Notes: generated from the sequence alone by a model not told the origin. Positions 52,990 to 61,452 are shown, counted from the first letter of the stretch. The stretch: 64,000 nucleotides of DNA from Streptomyces sp. CBMA29 (GCF_014596445.1 NZ_MECL01000062.1:60880-124879); one strand, 5' to 3'. Translations and numbers: made by a program.

Positions 52990-53510
52990 TTACGCCGTCG
53001 GTGCGGAGCCCGCACCGGGCGGCGGTTCCGCGACGCCGACGAGGAACCCGGCCCTGGTACGGACGCCGACCGACCACTTCAGCGCGGTGAGGTCGTCGGT
53101 GAGCGTCCGGGCGTCGTGGAACACCTTGACGATGCGGTACTGACGGCCGCGGGCGGGACGTGGGAGAGCCAGAAGGCGAAGAAGACCGTGTCGTAGCGGC
53201 GCGGCGGCTGCCACGCGAACACGTCGGCCTCGACGAACCGGACGGTGGAGGACGCGGTACGGGTACGGGCGATGGCCAGCACCTCGGCCGCCGCGTCGAC
53301 CGCCGTCACCGACCGCGCCCGCGCGGCGAGCCTCGGGGTCCACTGGCCCGTCCCGCAGGCCAGCTCCAGCACGTCCCCGGCGATCGGGAGTTCGTCTACC
53401 ACCTCCAGCAGGTCCCGCAGCTCCTGGTACTGCGCGTAGGGCCGGTCGTACGCGGTCGCCTGCGCCCGGTAGTACGCCATCTGTTCCGCCACGAGGGCGT
53501 CGTCGTCCAT
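52990..53510 (-). pseudogene. SAM-dependent methyltransferase with internal deletion and frameshift
   Basis: From ATG 53510 the frame gives a class I methyltransferase N-terminal half: 'YYRAQATAYDRPYAQYQELR', SAM motif I 'VLELACGTGQWTPRLA', 'VTAVDAAAEVLAIA', 'VRFVEADVFAWQPPRRYDTVFFAFWLSHVPP'. At about 53143-53150 the match jumps to another frame, which reads 'YRIVKVFHDARTLTDDLTAL' and ends at a TAA at 52990. Intact relatives have some 45-50 residues between these two blocks. The gene has therefore lost an internal segment and the frame, and the product would lack strands 5-6 of the fold. Confidence 0.75.
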
Positions 53511-53682
53511 GGGGGTGGGTCCTCTCGTCCGGTTCCCGGCGGAGTCCGGTGTGCTCCGCTCGTCGGCTGGTCGCCACCGGCACTGTCGACCTTCACCTTT
53601 GGTCAAGGTCAAGTGTCCTGGCGGGCGGCACCGTTCTTTGACCCTGCGGCGAACCGTCAGGGACACCGGTAGCTTCTGCGTC

Positions 53683-54552
53683 GTGACCTTGATCGAGACG
53701 CGGGGCCTGGCACCGATGACGGACCGGGCGCGGCTGCGGTGGACGGCGCTGGGGGACACCACGCGGCGTCCGCCCGTGGTGATGCTCCACGGCGGTCCGG
53801 GGCTGCCGGACTATCTGGGCGAGGTGGCCGCCATGGTGGCGGATCTGGCGCGGGTGTACCGGTACGACCAGCGGGGCACCGGTCACTCGCCGTGGCAGGG
53901 CCGCCACACCCTCGCCCGGCACGTCGCCGACCTCGCCGAACTGCTCGACACGTGGGGCGTACCCAAGACCGTGCTGATCGGGCACTCCTACGGCGCCGAT
54001 CTGGCGAGCCGGTTCTGCCTGGAGCACCCCGACCGGGTGGCCGCGGCGCTGCTGATGTGCGGGCCGTTCGTCGGTGACTGGCGCACCGGGTACCGGGCCG
54101 AGCGGGCGCGTCGTATGTCGCCGGCGCAGGACCGGCGGCGCGGCGAGCTGGAAGAGCTGCCGCGGCGCACGGAGGAGCAGGAGGTGGAGCTGCTGACACT
54201 GGCCTGGTTCACCGACCACGCCGACCTCGTACGGGGGCGGCGGTGGGCGGCGCGGGACGCTCTGCGGCGACGCCCGGTCAACTGGGCCATGAACGGCGAA
54301 CTCGGCGCGGAAGGCCGCGCGGACCCGCTGGACGATCACCTCTCCGAGCTGCGCGTGTGCCTGCCCGGGCGGGCGGAACTCCTCGCAGGGGCGGACGATC
54401 CCCGCCCGGTGGCGGCACTCGAAGCGCTCGCGCTCCGGCTCGCCCTTCCGTTGACCCGGATCGAGGGCGCCGGGCACGAGCCGTGGCTGGAGGCACCCGG
54501 CGCCGTCCGCGCACACTTGCGGCGGTTCGTGCGCGGCGCGCCGGACGCGTAG
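53683..54552 (+). CDS. alpha/beta hydrolase, prolyl iminopeptidase-like
   Basis: 289 residues from GTG 53683. 'VVMLHGGPGLPDYLGEVAAMV', 'VYRYDQRGTGHSPW', nucleophile S102 in 'VLIGHSYGADLASRFC' and the histidine in 'IEGAGHEPWLEAPGAVRAHL' are the hallmarks of S33 aminopeptidase-type hydrolases (HGGPG oxyanion loop). Cytoplasmic. It would cleave N-terminal proline or a related small ester/amide. No Shine-Dalgarno sequence is seen, so leaderless expression is possible. Its 3' end, including the TAG stop, is tandemly duplicated. Confidence 0.83.
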   Translation: MTLIETRGLAPMTDRARLRWTALGDTTRRPPVVMLHGGPGLPDYLGEVAAMVADLARVYRYDQRGTGHSPWQGRHTLARHVADLAELLDTWGVPKTVLIGHSYGADLASRFCLEHPDRVAAALLMCGPFVGDWRTGYRAERARRMSPAQDRRRGELEELPRRTEEQEVELLTLAWFTDHADLVRGRRWAARDALRRRPVNWAMNGELGAEGRADPLDDHLSELRVCLPGRAELLAGADDPRPVAALEALALRLALPLTRIEGAGHEPWLEAPGAVRAHLRRFVRGAPDA

Positions 54553-54585
54553 GTCCGTTGGGCGCCGGACGCGTAGGCCCGTTGC
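54538..54585 (+). repeat. 24-bp x2 tandem duplication across the hydrolase stop codon
   Basis: gcgccggacgcgtagg...-type units at 54538-54561 and 54562-54585 differ at two positions and are followed by the start of a third. Each contains the A-P-D-A-stop sequence. Confidence 0.9.
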
Positions 54586-54594
54586 GCGCCGGGA

Positions 54595-55059
54595 TCAGTA
54601 CAGCGGCAGGACGAGGGTGATCCGCTTGCCGCGCGGTGTGCCGTCGGGCGCGGGGTCGTGCGGGGTGACGGTCACCCGCAGGGCGAGCTGCTGGATCAGG
54701 CGCCAGCCGAATCCGCCGCCCACGTAAGGGGCTTCGGTGCCCGGCGGGCGTTCGGTGAGGCGGGGGAGCGCGGGGCTCAGGTCGTCGATGCTCACCTCGA
54801 CGCCGAGTGGTACGAGGCGGGCCTGGCAGTGGGTGATACCGCCGCCGTGCACGATGGCGTTGGTGGCGAGTTCCGAGGTGGCGAGCACCGCGTCGCCCAT
54901 GGCCCTGGGATCGCACGGCTCGGAGTCGGCCGCCACGGTCTCCCGCACCAGATCGCGTACGGCGGCGGCCGTGAAGGGGGCCCGAAGCGCTCGCATACCG
55001 GTGGGGGGCGTTTGCGTGGAGCGATGCCCACCACCCGGCGGCGGCCTGTCAGCGGCCAT
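54595..55059 (-). CDS. RsbW-like ATP-binding protein (HATPase_c_2)
   Basis: 154 residues from ATG 55059 (GGAG 6 nt upstream). After a Pro/Gly-rich N-terminus, the GHKL fold shows 'MGDAVLATSELATNAIVHGGG' (N box), 'VSIDDLSPALPRL' and 'GGGFGWRLIQQLALRVTVTP' (G2), then 'GKRITLVLPL'. A typical streptomycete stand-alone regulatory ATPase that may act as an anti-sigma kinase. Partners are not encoded next to it. The glycine-rich lid is complete, so ATP binding is likely. Confidence 0.85.
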   Translation of the reverse strand: MAADRPPPGGGHRSTQTPPTGMRALRAPFTAAAVRDLVRETVAADSEPCDPRAMGDAVLATSELATNAIVHGGGITHCQARLVPLGVEVSIDDLSPALPRLTERPPGTEAPYVGGGFGWRLIQQLALRVTVTPHDPAPDGTPRGKRITLVLPLY

Positions 55060-55403
55060 CTGGTCTCCAGGAATTCGACATCGGGTGGCAACGGACGGCG
55101 ACGGTCGGGGGAGGTCGGCCGCGGCTCGCGGTGACACCTGCGGACGTTTTTCCCGGGTCTGTCGTCAACGGGGCGTCTTGCCGACGTGCCATGACCGAAA
55201 CGCATCCGCCACAGTTCGGCCCCGCGCAGTTTGCCGCCGGTCGGACGGGCAAGAAGACGGGGTTGACCCAGTCGGCCTTCTGGGGGCGCACGGGCGCCCC
55301 CAGAGGTGCGGGACGGCCTCCGGTATAGCTGTGACCTGCGGATCTGCCGCGTTGGGCCGCTCTGGTCGCGGCGCCGGCCGCTGGGGATGCAAGGATGGTG
55401 CCC
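55060..55403. other. 344-bp divergent region before the cyclophilin gene
   Basis: Contains a perfect hairpin (55279-55304) and a TATAGC at about 55324-55329 that could be the cyclophilin -10 box. A short open frame (about 55191-55328) has no supporting features. Nothing else recognisable. Confidence 0.5.
55279..55304. terminator. 11-bp perfect stem, ACGG loop, upstream of cyclophilin
   Basis: TCTGGGGGCGC-ACGG-GCGCCCCCAGA. Too symmetrical and GC-rich to be chance; either a terminator for an unseen short transcript or a protein-binding/insulating element. Confidence 0.5.
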
Positions 55404-55895
55404 ATGGACAACGTGTACTTCGACATCTCCATTGACGGCGCTCCGGCCGGTCGGATCGTCTTCCGTCTCTTCGACGACGTCGTGCCCGAGACGGCGCGGA
55501 ACTTCCGTGAGCTGGCCACCGGCGAGCACGGCTTCGGCTACGCGGGCTCGGCGTTCCACCGGATCATCCCGTCCTTCATGCTCCAGGGCGGCGACTTCAC
55601 CAGCGGCGACGGCCGCGGCGGCAAGAGCATCTACGGCAACAAGTTCGCGGACGAGAACTTCAAGCTCAAGCACGACCGCCCGTTCCTGCTGTCGATGGCG
55701 AACGCCGGGCCGAACTCCAACGGCTCGCAGTTCTTCGTCACCACCGTGGTCACCGACTGGCTCGACGGCAAGCACGTCGTCTTCGGCGAGGTCGTCGAGG
55801 GCGAGGAACTGGTCAAGCAGATCGAGGGCAACGGCTCGCGGAGCGGCACGCCCTCCGCCAAGGTCGTCATCTCCGCATCCGGCACCGTCGCGTAA
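55404..55895 (+). CDS. ppiA: cyclophilin-type peptidyl-prolyl cis-trans isomerase
   Basis: 163 residues from ATG 55404 (AAGG about 9 nt upstream; an in-frame ATG at 55395 is an alternative). The cyclophilin active-site blocks are complete: '[16 protein letters not shown]' (catalytic Arg and Phe), '[21 protein letters not shown]' and '[15 protein letters not shown]' (His near the proline pocket). It accelerates Xaa-Pro isomerisation during protein folding in the cytoplasm. Expressed alone, followed by a strong hairpin terminator. Confidence 0.95.
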   Translation: MDNVYFDISIDGAPAGRIVFRLFDDVVPETARNFRELATGEHGFGYAGSAFHRIIPSFMLQGGDFTSGDGRGGKSIYGNKFADENFKLKHDRPFLLSMANAGPNSNGSQFFVTTVVTDWLDGKHVVFGEVVEGEELVKQIEGNGSRSGTPSAKVVISASGTVA

Positions 55896-55923
55896 GCATC
55901 CCACCAGCGACCTCGTAGGCCCG

Positions 55924-55952
55924 AAGGCCCCCGGCGACCCGCCGGGGGCCTT
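55924..55952 (+). terminator. hairpin terminator after cyclophilin
   Basis: Perfect 12-bp stem AAGGCCCCCGGC / GCCGGGGGCCTT with loop GACCC, 28 bp after the stop. Confidence 0.9.
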
Positions 55953-56092
55953 CCGCGTTCCGCTGAGCGGGGCGGGGCGGGGAGCGAGAGCCGGAGAGAG
56001 GTCGCCGAACGCCGACATCAGCAAGCCCTGAAGGGGCGACGGCCACGACCGGACTTTCGGGGACCTGCGGACCACGTACGGCCGAGGACCGC

Positions 56093-57586
56093 TCAGACCG
56101 GCTCGTCCGCCGGCGTCGGTACCGGGACCTTCGGCGTACCGCCACCCGTGGTGCGGACGTGCCGCGCCGGGATGAACGCGGCGATGAACAGCGCCGCGAC
56201 GGCCGCGCCGCAGGCGATGGCGAAGGCGACGCGGAAGCCGTTGAGCGAGGGCAGTGGCGCGCCGCCGTACGAGGTGGTCATGTGGGCGAGGATCACGCCG
56301 ACGACCGCGCTGGACGACGAGGTGCCGATGGACCGCATCAGGGTGTTGAGCCCGTTGGCGGCGGCGGTCTCCGCCAGCGGCACCGCGCCCATGATGAGCG
56401 CGGGCATGGCCGCGTAGGCGAGGGCGATCCCGCAGCCGATGACGGCGGCGACGACCACCACCTGCCACACGGCGTGGGTGAGGAACAGGCCGAGCCCGTA
56501 GCCGACCGCGACCACGGCCATGCCGATCATCAGGGACACGCGCGGGCCGCGGGCCGCCGAGATCCGTGCCGACAGCGGCGACACGGCCATCATCACCAGC
56601 CCGGACGGGGCCAGGCACAGACCGGCCACGAGCATGGACCGGCCGAGCCCGTACCCCGTGTCCTTGGGGAGCTGGAGGAGTTGGGGGAGGACCAGCGACA
56701 TCGCGAAGAGCGAGAAACCGGCCATGACGGAGGCGATGTTGGTGAGCAGCACCTGCGGCCTGGCCGTCGTGCGCAGGTCCACCAGCGGCGCGGTGGTGCG
56801 CAGTTCGAACAGGCCCCAGCCGACGAGTACGACGACGGCCGCGGCCAGCAGTCCCAGCGTGGTGCCCGAGGTCCAGCCCCAGTCGCCGCCCTTGGAGATC
56901 GCCAGCAGCAGGCAGACCAGGCCCACGGACAGCCCGATCGCGCCCGGCACGTCGAACCGGCTCGGCGTGCGTACCGGGGACTCCGGCACGACGAACAGGA
57001 CCAGGCCCATCGCCGCCACGCCGAGACCGGCGGAGGTGTAGAACAGCGCGTGCCAGTCGGCGTGCTGCGCGATCAGCGCGGCGCTGGGCAGGCCGAGCGC
57101 GCCGCCGATGCCCAGCGACGAGCTCATCAGCGCCATCGCGGAGCCGAGCCGTTCCGCGGGCAGTTCGTCGCGCATGATGCTGATGCCCAGCGGGATCACG
57201 CCCGTCGCGCCGCCCTGGAGCGCCCGGCCCACCACCATCGGGACCAGCGAGGAGGTGAAGGCGCAGACCAGCGAGCCGACGACCAGCAGACCGAGGCTGA
57301 GCAGCAGGACGCGGCGCTTGCCGTACATGTCGCCGAGCCGTCCGGTGACCGGGGTGGCGACCGCTCCGGCGAGCAGGGTCGCGGTGATCACCCACGAGGT
57401 GTCGGAGGCCGAGGCGTGCAGCAGGCCGGGGAGTTCGGGCAGCAGCGGGACGACCAGCGTCTGCATGAGTGCGACCACGATGCCCGCGAAGGCCAGCACG
57501 GCGACGACCGCGCCGCTCGCGGGCCGGGGGGCGCCGGCGGGGTGACCGGCGGCCGGTATGCCGGTGCCGCTTGCTGAGTCGGACAT
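56093..57586 (-). CDS. MFS drug-efflux transporter (DHA2/EmrB type)
   Basis: 497 residues from ATG 57586 with GAAGG 8 nt upstream. About 14 hydrophobic segments; motif A as 'GRLGDMYGKRRVLLLSL' and motif C-like 'GALGLPSAALIAQHADWHALFYTSAGLG' identify the DHA2 proton-antiport family. It would export amphipathic drugs or metabolites. It is divergent from a MarR regulator with a shared palindrome at 57662-57678, the common inducible-efflux layout. The C-terminal tail is short and hydrophilic. Confidence 0.92.
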   Translation of the reverse strand: MSDSASGTGIPAAGHPAGAPRPASGAVVAVLAFAGIVVALMQTLVVPLLPELPGLLHASASDTSWVITATLLAGAVATPVTGRLGDMYGKRRVLLLSLGLLVVGSLVCAFTSSLVPMVVGRALQGGATGVIPLGISIMRDELPAERLGSAMALMSSSLGIGGALGLPSAALIAQHADWHALFYTSAGLGVAAMGLVLFVVPESPVRTPSRFDVPGAIGLSVGLVCLLLAISKGGDWGWTSGTTLGLLAAAVVVLVGWGLFELRTTAPLVDLRTTARPQVLLTNIASVMAGFSLFAMSLVLPQLLQLPKDTGYGLGRSMLVAGLCLAPSGLVMMAVSPLSARISAARGPRVSLMIGMAVVAVGYGLGLFLTHAVWQVVVVAAVIGCGIALAYAAMPALIMGAVPLAETAAANGLNTLMRSIGTSSSSAVVGVILAHMTTSYGGAPLPSLNGFRVAFAIACGAAVAALFIAAFIPARHVRTTGGGTPKVPVPTPADEPV

Positions 57587-57661
57587 GTCGTCGCCTTCGG
57601 TGGGAGTCGTCCGGCCGCGGCCGGGGACGACGCGGGCAGGGAGATGTGCAGGATACATAGG

Positions 57662-57678
57662 ATGTGCGTCATGCACAT
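57662..57678. promoter_or_regulatory. MarR-type operator in the MFS/MarR divergent region
   Basis: ATGTGC-N5-GCACAT, a perfect 6-bp inverted repeat, with a further ATGTGC 20 bp upstream (57643-57648). Confidence 0.6.
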
Positions 57679-57771
57679 TGCCCGGGTGGTGGGTACTCTC
57701 GGAAAGCGAGGATCACCTACGGCACGGGTCGTACGTGAGGCGTCCTACGTCATGGGTCACGCGGAGGCGGT

Positions 57772-58212
57772 GTGCTGGAGCGGCTGGAGCGGGAACTGAT
57801 GCTGGTGGCCCGCCACCATGTGCTGACGCGCCGGGACAGCTCGGCCGAGCGGCTGGACAAGTCCGCCTATCTGCTGCTCGCGCGGCTCGACTCCGAGGGC
57901 CCGATGTCCATCGGGCAGCTCGCCGACGCCTTCGCGCTCGACACCTCGACGGTCAACCGGCAGACCGCCGCCCTCCTCAGATCCGGCCTCGCCGAACGCG
58001 TTCCCGATCCCGAGGGCGGCCTCGCCCGCAAGCTCCGCATCACCGAGGAGGGCGCCAAACGGCTTGCCGCCGACCGCGAGTTCTACATCGCGGGCATCGA
58101 CAGCGTCCTCACCGACTGGTCACCGCAGGACGTGGAACTCCTCAGCGACATGCTCGCCCGCTTCAACCGCAGCATCGAGTCCCGCGAGGGACGACAGTGG
58201 CCGCAGCCGTGA
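57772..58212 (+). CDS. MarR-family regulator
   Basis: 146 residues from GTG 57772. Winged helix 'GPMSIGQLADAFALDTSTVNRQTAALLRSGLAERVPDPEGGLARKLRITEEG' with the D-x-R-wing region in 'DPEGGLARKLR', and flanking dimerisation helices. It probably represses the divergent MFS efflux gene and itself through the palindrome between them, with release by a phenolic or drug-like ligand. Confidence 0.92.
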   Translation: MLERLERELMLVARHHVLTRRDSSAERLDKSAYLLLARLDSEGPMSIGQLADAFALDTSTVNRQTAALLRSGLAERVPDPEGGLARKLRITEEGAKRLAADREFYIAGIDSVLTDWSPQDVELLSDMLARFNRSIESREGRQWPQP

Positions 58213-58282
58213 GCGTGCGTGCGACGCGCCGTCCACGTGCGGACGTCCGTACGCCCGCTGTTCTGACCCGCTGCCCCGCCGG

Positions 58283-59104
58283 TCAGCCGAGCAGCGCCAG
58301 CATCCGGTCCGCCTGCCGCCGTACCGTACCTGGCGGATTGCGCCGCGCGGCCGGGTCCTCGAAGGCCAGCAGGAACAGCCAGACCAGCGCGATCAGCCGT
58401 CGGCACTCCCGCAGCCTGGCCGACTCCGCCGCCGTCAGCTCGAAGTGGGCCAGGAAGGCCCGGACATCCAGCGGGTGCTCCACCCAGCTCGCCACATGCT
58501 CGGTGATCTCCGCCAGTTCGTACGCCCGGTCGCTGCGGCCGGAGTCCTCGAAGTCCACGACCCGCACGCGGGAGCCGTCCCAGAGGTAGTTGGCGAGATT
58601 GCCGTCGCCGGGCCCGAAGACCTCGGACACGGCGGGCCGTTCCGTACGGTCAAGGCCCGACGCGTCCAGCCACGCCAGCCCGGCGACGACGACGGCGTCC
58701 ACCTCGGCGTCCACCAGGCCGCGCACCCGTGGCGCCCAACCCCGCAACCGCCGGACGATCACCGGCTCACGATCCGGCCGCATCGGCACCTCGGCGAGTA
58801 CGTCGGCGGGCAGGGCTTCGTGCAGGGCCTGCACCGTCTTCGCCAGACACGCCACCCGCTCGCCGTCCAGCGGCGCGCCCCGCAGCGGCACTCCGGGCAG
58901 CAGCGACATCGCGACCACGGGGCGCGCGTCCGCCGACATCTCGCGGGAGTACGGCCGCGGCGCCAGCCCCGGCGCGTACCGGTCGAGCAGCGTCAACGCC
59001 CGCCACTCGCGCGCGGCGCGCTCGTGCGCCGCGGGCAGGAACCGTTTGGTGACGCGGTCGGCCGAGACGGTGATCGCGTGCGTACTCCACTGATGCGCTC
59101 CCAT
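58283..59104 (-). CDS. aminoglycoside phosphotransferase-like (APH/choline kinase fold) protein
   Basis: 273 residues from ATG 59104. The C-lobe shows the kinase-like catalytic loop 'GPGDGNLANYLWDGSRVRVVDFEDSGRSDRAYELAEI': an aspartate and asparagine in place of the usual H-G-D-x4-N loop (first His replaced) and the metal aspartate in 'VDFED'. The N-lobe keeps 'RVTKRFLPAAHERAAREWRALTLL'. It would phosphorylate a small hydroxylated substrate with ATP; the family includes antibiotic resistance enzymes and many uncharacterised kinases. Resistance cannot be claimed from sequence. Confidence 0.8.
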   Translation of the reverse strand: MGAHQWSTHAITVSADRVTKRFLPAAHERAAREWRALTLLDRYAPGLAPRPYSREMSADARPVVAMSLLPGVPLRGAPLDGERVACLAKTVQALHEALPADVLAEVPMRPDREPVIVRRLRGWAPRVRGLVDAEVDAVVVAGLAWLDASGLDRTERPAVSEVFGPGDGNLANYLWDGSRVRVVDFEDSGRSDRAYELAEITEHVASWVEHPLDVRAFLAHFELTAAESARLRECRRLIALVWLFLLAFEDPAARRNPPGTVRRQADRMLALLG

Positions 59105-59331
59105 GGCGACCGATCCTGCCAGGCCGACAGATCGCCGTTCGCCGGCCGCCGGGCTCGGCGGTCATGAAGTCCCGCCGGTCGTGAAGCCCTGCCGTCCGGC
59201 GGGGGATTGACTTGGCGAACTCTTTACAACCAGGACCCGCCCCGCGTCGTCTCTCCCCTGCGAATCCCCTGACGGCCCGGCCGACGCTCGTTCCGGAGCG
59301 CGGCAGCCGGGGGGAGAAGGGAAGACCGGAC

Positions 59332-60078
59332 ATGCGCATGAGTTCACTCGCCGTCGGCGCCGCCGCGTTCTCGACCGCGGCCAGCTTCGCCGTACTCGGA
59401 GCGTCCCCGGCGACCGCCGTCGCCCCCGCGAGCGACACATCGAGCACTCCGATGTGCGCCACCTCCCAGCTCACCGCGTCCCTCGGCGGTGAGGACGCCG
59501 GAGCGGGGAACCTCTACCGCTACCTGGTGCTGACCAACCACAGCGGCACCACCTGTCACCTCACCGGATTCCCCGGTCTGTCGCTGCTCGACGCGAGCGG
59601 CAAGCAGATAGGCGCGCCCGCCACCCGCGAGCACAACGGCTACGCGGCGGTCGTGCTGCGCCCCGGCGGCAAGGTGAGCGACACCATCCACACCATCAAC
59701 CACCAGGGCACCTGTCTGCCGACCTCCACGAGCCTGCGGATCTACCCGCCGGGGAACAAGGCGTCGCTGGTCTTCGCGGGGAAGATCACCAACTGCGACA
59801 ACCAGTTCTCCGTCACCCCGCTCGTCGCGGGCACCAGCGGCAACCCCTCCAACTCCGCGCCCACCCCGACGCCGACCACCACGTCCTCCGGCTCCGGCTC
59901 GCAGGTCACCGCCGTACCCAGCGGCGCCCCCGACACCGGCCTCGCCGAGACGGCGCACTCCTCCGGCACCCACGACAAGGACACCCTCGCGCTGGCCGGC
60001 GCCGGTGTGCTGGCCGTCGGCGCCCTCGGCCTGGTCACCGGGATGCGCCGCAGGTCGCACGGCCGGACACAGGACTGA
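59332..60078 (+). CDS. secreted DUF4232 protein with C-terminal wall/membrane anchor
   Basis: 248 residues from ATG 59332. Sec signal (about 1-30), a DUF4232 beta-domain (about 40-175; 'LTNHSGTTCHLTGFPGLSLLD', 'TCLPTSTSLRIYPPG', two disulfide-candidate cysteine pairs), a Pro/Thr/Ser/Gly linker, then 'GAPDTGLAETA', a hydrophobic helix (about 217-238) and an Arg-rich tail, the layout of sortase substrates. The LAETA site is like the LAxTG signal of streptomycete class E sortases but ends in Ala. The sortase-like gene starts 4 bp downstream. DUF4232 has no known activity. It is nearly identical over the domain to the ectodomain at 61436-62290. Confidence 0.82.
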   Translation: MRMSSLAVGAAAFSTAASFAVLGASPATAVAPASDTSSTPMCATSQLTASLGGEDAGAGNLYRYLVLTNHSGTTCHLTGFPGLSLLDASGKQIGAPATREHNGYAAVVLRPGGKVSDTIHTINHQGTCLPTSTSLRIYPPGNKASLVFAGKITNCDNQFSVTPLVAGTSGNPSNSAPTPTPTTTSSGSGSQVTAVPSGAPDTGLAETAHSSGTHDKDTLALAGAGVLAVGALGLVTGMRRRSHGRTQD

Positions 60079-60081
60079 CCG

Positions 60082-60765
60082 TTGCCGACCGTCACCTCCC
60101 TCAGCCGTTCCGTCCCGGTACGGGCCTGGTGCGTGCTCGCCGCCGCCGTACTGGTGCTGCTGAGCGGCTGCCAGTCGGATCCGCCCGCTCGGGCCACCCC
60201 GGGCGGGACGGAGCGGACGCCGTCCGCCTCGGCGCCCGCGGCGACATCGGCGCCGTCGTCCGGCGGTGCGACCCCGGCGACCACCGGGGCCGTACCGCTG
60301 GCGCGCTCGGTCCCGGTCCGGCTGCGGATCGCGGCCATCGGCGTCGACACCCCGGTGATGTCGCTGGGGCTCAACTCCGACGGCACCGTGACCGTACCGC
60401 CGATCGAGGCGCACTCGCCCGCGGGCTGGTACAGCGGCTCGCCGACGCCCGGCGTCACCGGACCCTCGGTGATCCTCGGCCACGTCACGGTCGGACAGTA
60501 CGGCGACGGCGTCTTCCGCCACCTGTCCAAGCTCGCGGCCGGCGACCGGATCGAGATCGGCCTCAAGGACGGCGCCACGGCCGCCTTCATCGTCGACTCC
60601 GTCCAGACGGTCGCCAAAGCGCGATTTCCGACGGACCGCGTGTACGGGAACGTCGACCACCCCGCTCTGCGTCTCATCACCTGTGGCGGTTCCCGGATCA
60701 CCGGGAGCGGCTATCAGGACAACGTGATCGTCTACGCGTCCCTGTCGTCGGGAGCGGGAACCTGA
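60082..60765 (+). CDS. class F-like sortase with a lipobox
   Basis: 227 residues from TTG 60082, four bases after the previous stop. The N-terminus has a hydrophobic segment ending in 'VLLSGC' (C30), an apparent lipobox, so the enzyme may be a lipoprotein instead of being held by an uncleaved helix. The beta-barrel domain starts near residue 76 ('PVRLRIAAIGVDTPVMSLGL') and has catalytic H134 ('VILGHVTVG') and C201 ('LRLITCGGSRITG'), with R205 or a nearby arginine completing the set. It would join surface proteins to peptidoglycan or another nucleophile. The DUF4232 protein encoded just upstream is its obvious candidate substrate. Confidence 0.8.
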   Translation: MPTVTSLSRSVPVRAWCVLAAAVLVLLSGCQSDPPARATPGGTERTPSASAPAATSAPSSGGATPATTGAVPLARSVPVRLRIAAIGVDTPVMSLGLNSDGTVTVPPIEAHSPAGWYSGSPTPGVTGPSVILGHVTVGQYGDGVFRHLSKLAAGDRIEIGLKDGATAAFIVDSVQTVAKARFPTDRVYGNVDHPALRLITCGGSRITGSGYQDNVIVYASLSSGAGT

Positions 60766-60898
60766 ACCGGACCCCGCACCCGTCCGCCGTCGGGACGCCG
60801 ACCGCGCGTACGGACCGGAACCGGTCCGCGCGTACGTCCCCGGCGCCGGCCCCGATCCGGGACCGGCGCGGGGCGGGCGGCACCGGGCGGCCCGGGAT

Positions 60899-60925
60899 GT
60901 CTGCCCCGGCGCCACCGGGGCAGAC
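60899..60925 (+). terminator. hairpin between sortase and sigma factor genes
   Basis: Perfect 11-bp stem GTCTGCCCCGG / CCGGGGCAGAC with a CGCCA loop, ending 24 bp before the sigma-factor GTG. Terminator of the surface-protein unit or an attenuator in the sigma leader. Confidence 0.65.
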
Positions 60926-60948
60926 GACGATCACCACGAGGACGACGA

Positions 60949-61452
60949 GTGAGGAGAGCGGCCATCCGGTCCCAAGAGCGCGCGGCCGCCGAACTGTTCG
61001 AGGCCGTCTACCCGCGCCTGGCGGGCTGGTGCCGCCGTCTGGTGGACGACGACGGGACCGCGCACGAGATCGCGTCCGAGGCCTTCACCCGGCTGTGGGC
61101 GCGCTGGGCCAAGGTCGAGGAGCCCAGCGGATACCTCTATGTGACCGCGGCCAACCTGGTCAGGGACCACTGGCGCAGACTGGAGCGCGAGCGCCGCGCC
61201 ATGCGCCGATTCACCACGGAGGAAGCCGTGAAGGAGCAGCAGGACAGCAGCGACCCCTCGGTGCGCATGCTCGTCCAGTCCCTCCCGGAGCGACTGCGCG
61301 ACCCGGCACTGCTGTACTACTACGCGGACCTGCCCGTACAGCAGGTGGCCGCGCTGCTCGGCCGGAACGAGGGCACGGTCAAGGCCGACCTGCACGCGGC
61401 CCGCGAACTGCTGCGCGCCAGGCTGGGGGAACACCATGACCGGACTGTCTGA
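60949..61452 (+). CDS. ECF-type RNA polymerase sigma factor
   Basis: 167 residues from GTG 60949. Region 2 (about 8-75): 'ELFEAVYPRLAGWCRRLVDDDGTAHEIASEAFTRLWARW....GYLYVTAANLVRDHWRR'. Region 4 (about 105-160): 'LPERLRDPALLYYYADLPVQQVAALLGRNEGTVKADLHAARELLRARL'. There is no region 1 or 3, so it belongs to the extracytoplasmic-function class. It directs RNA polymerase to a small regulon that cannot be listed here. It overlaps the following membrane-protein gene by 17 bp, the position expected of an anti-sigma factor. Confidence 0.9.
   Translation: MRRAAIRSQERAAAELFEAVYPRLAGWCRRLVDDDGTAHEIASEAFTRLWARWAKVEEPSGYLYVTAANLVRDHWRRLERERRAMRRFTTEEAVKEQQDSSDPSVRMLVQSLPERLRDPALLYYYADLPVQQVAALLGRNEGTVKADLHAARELLRARLGEHHDRTV

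Noticed and set aside
55191..55328. Short open frame before the cyclophilin gene
   Set aside because: No domain, weak start, and it runs through a perfect hairpin.
58283..59104. Aminoglycoside resistance gene
   Set aside because: Only the general APH kinase fold is visible and the catalytic loop lacks the usual first histidine; resistance cannot be inferred.
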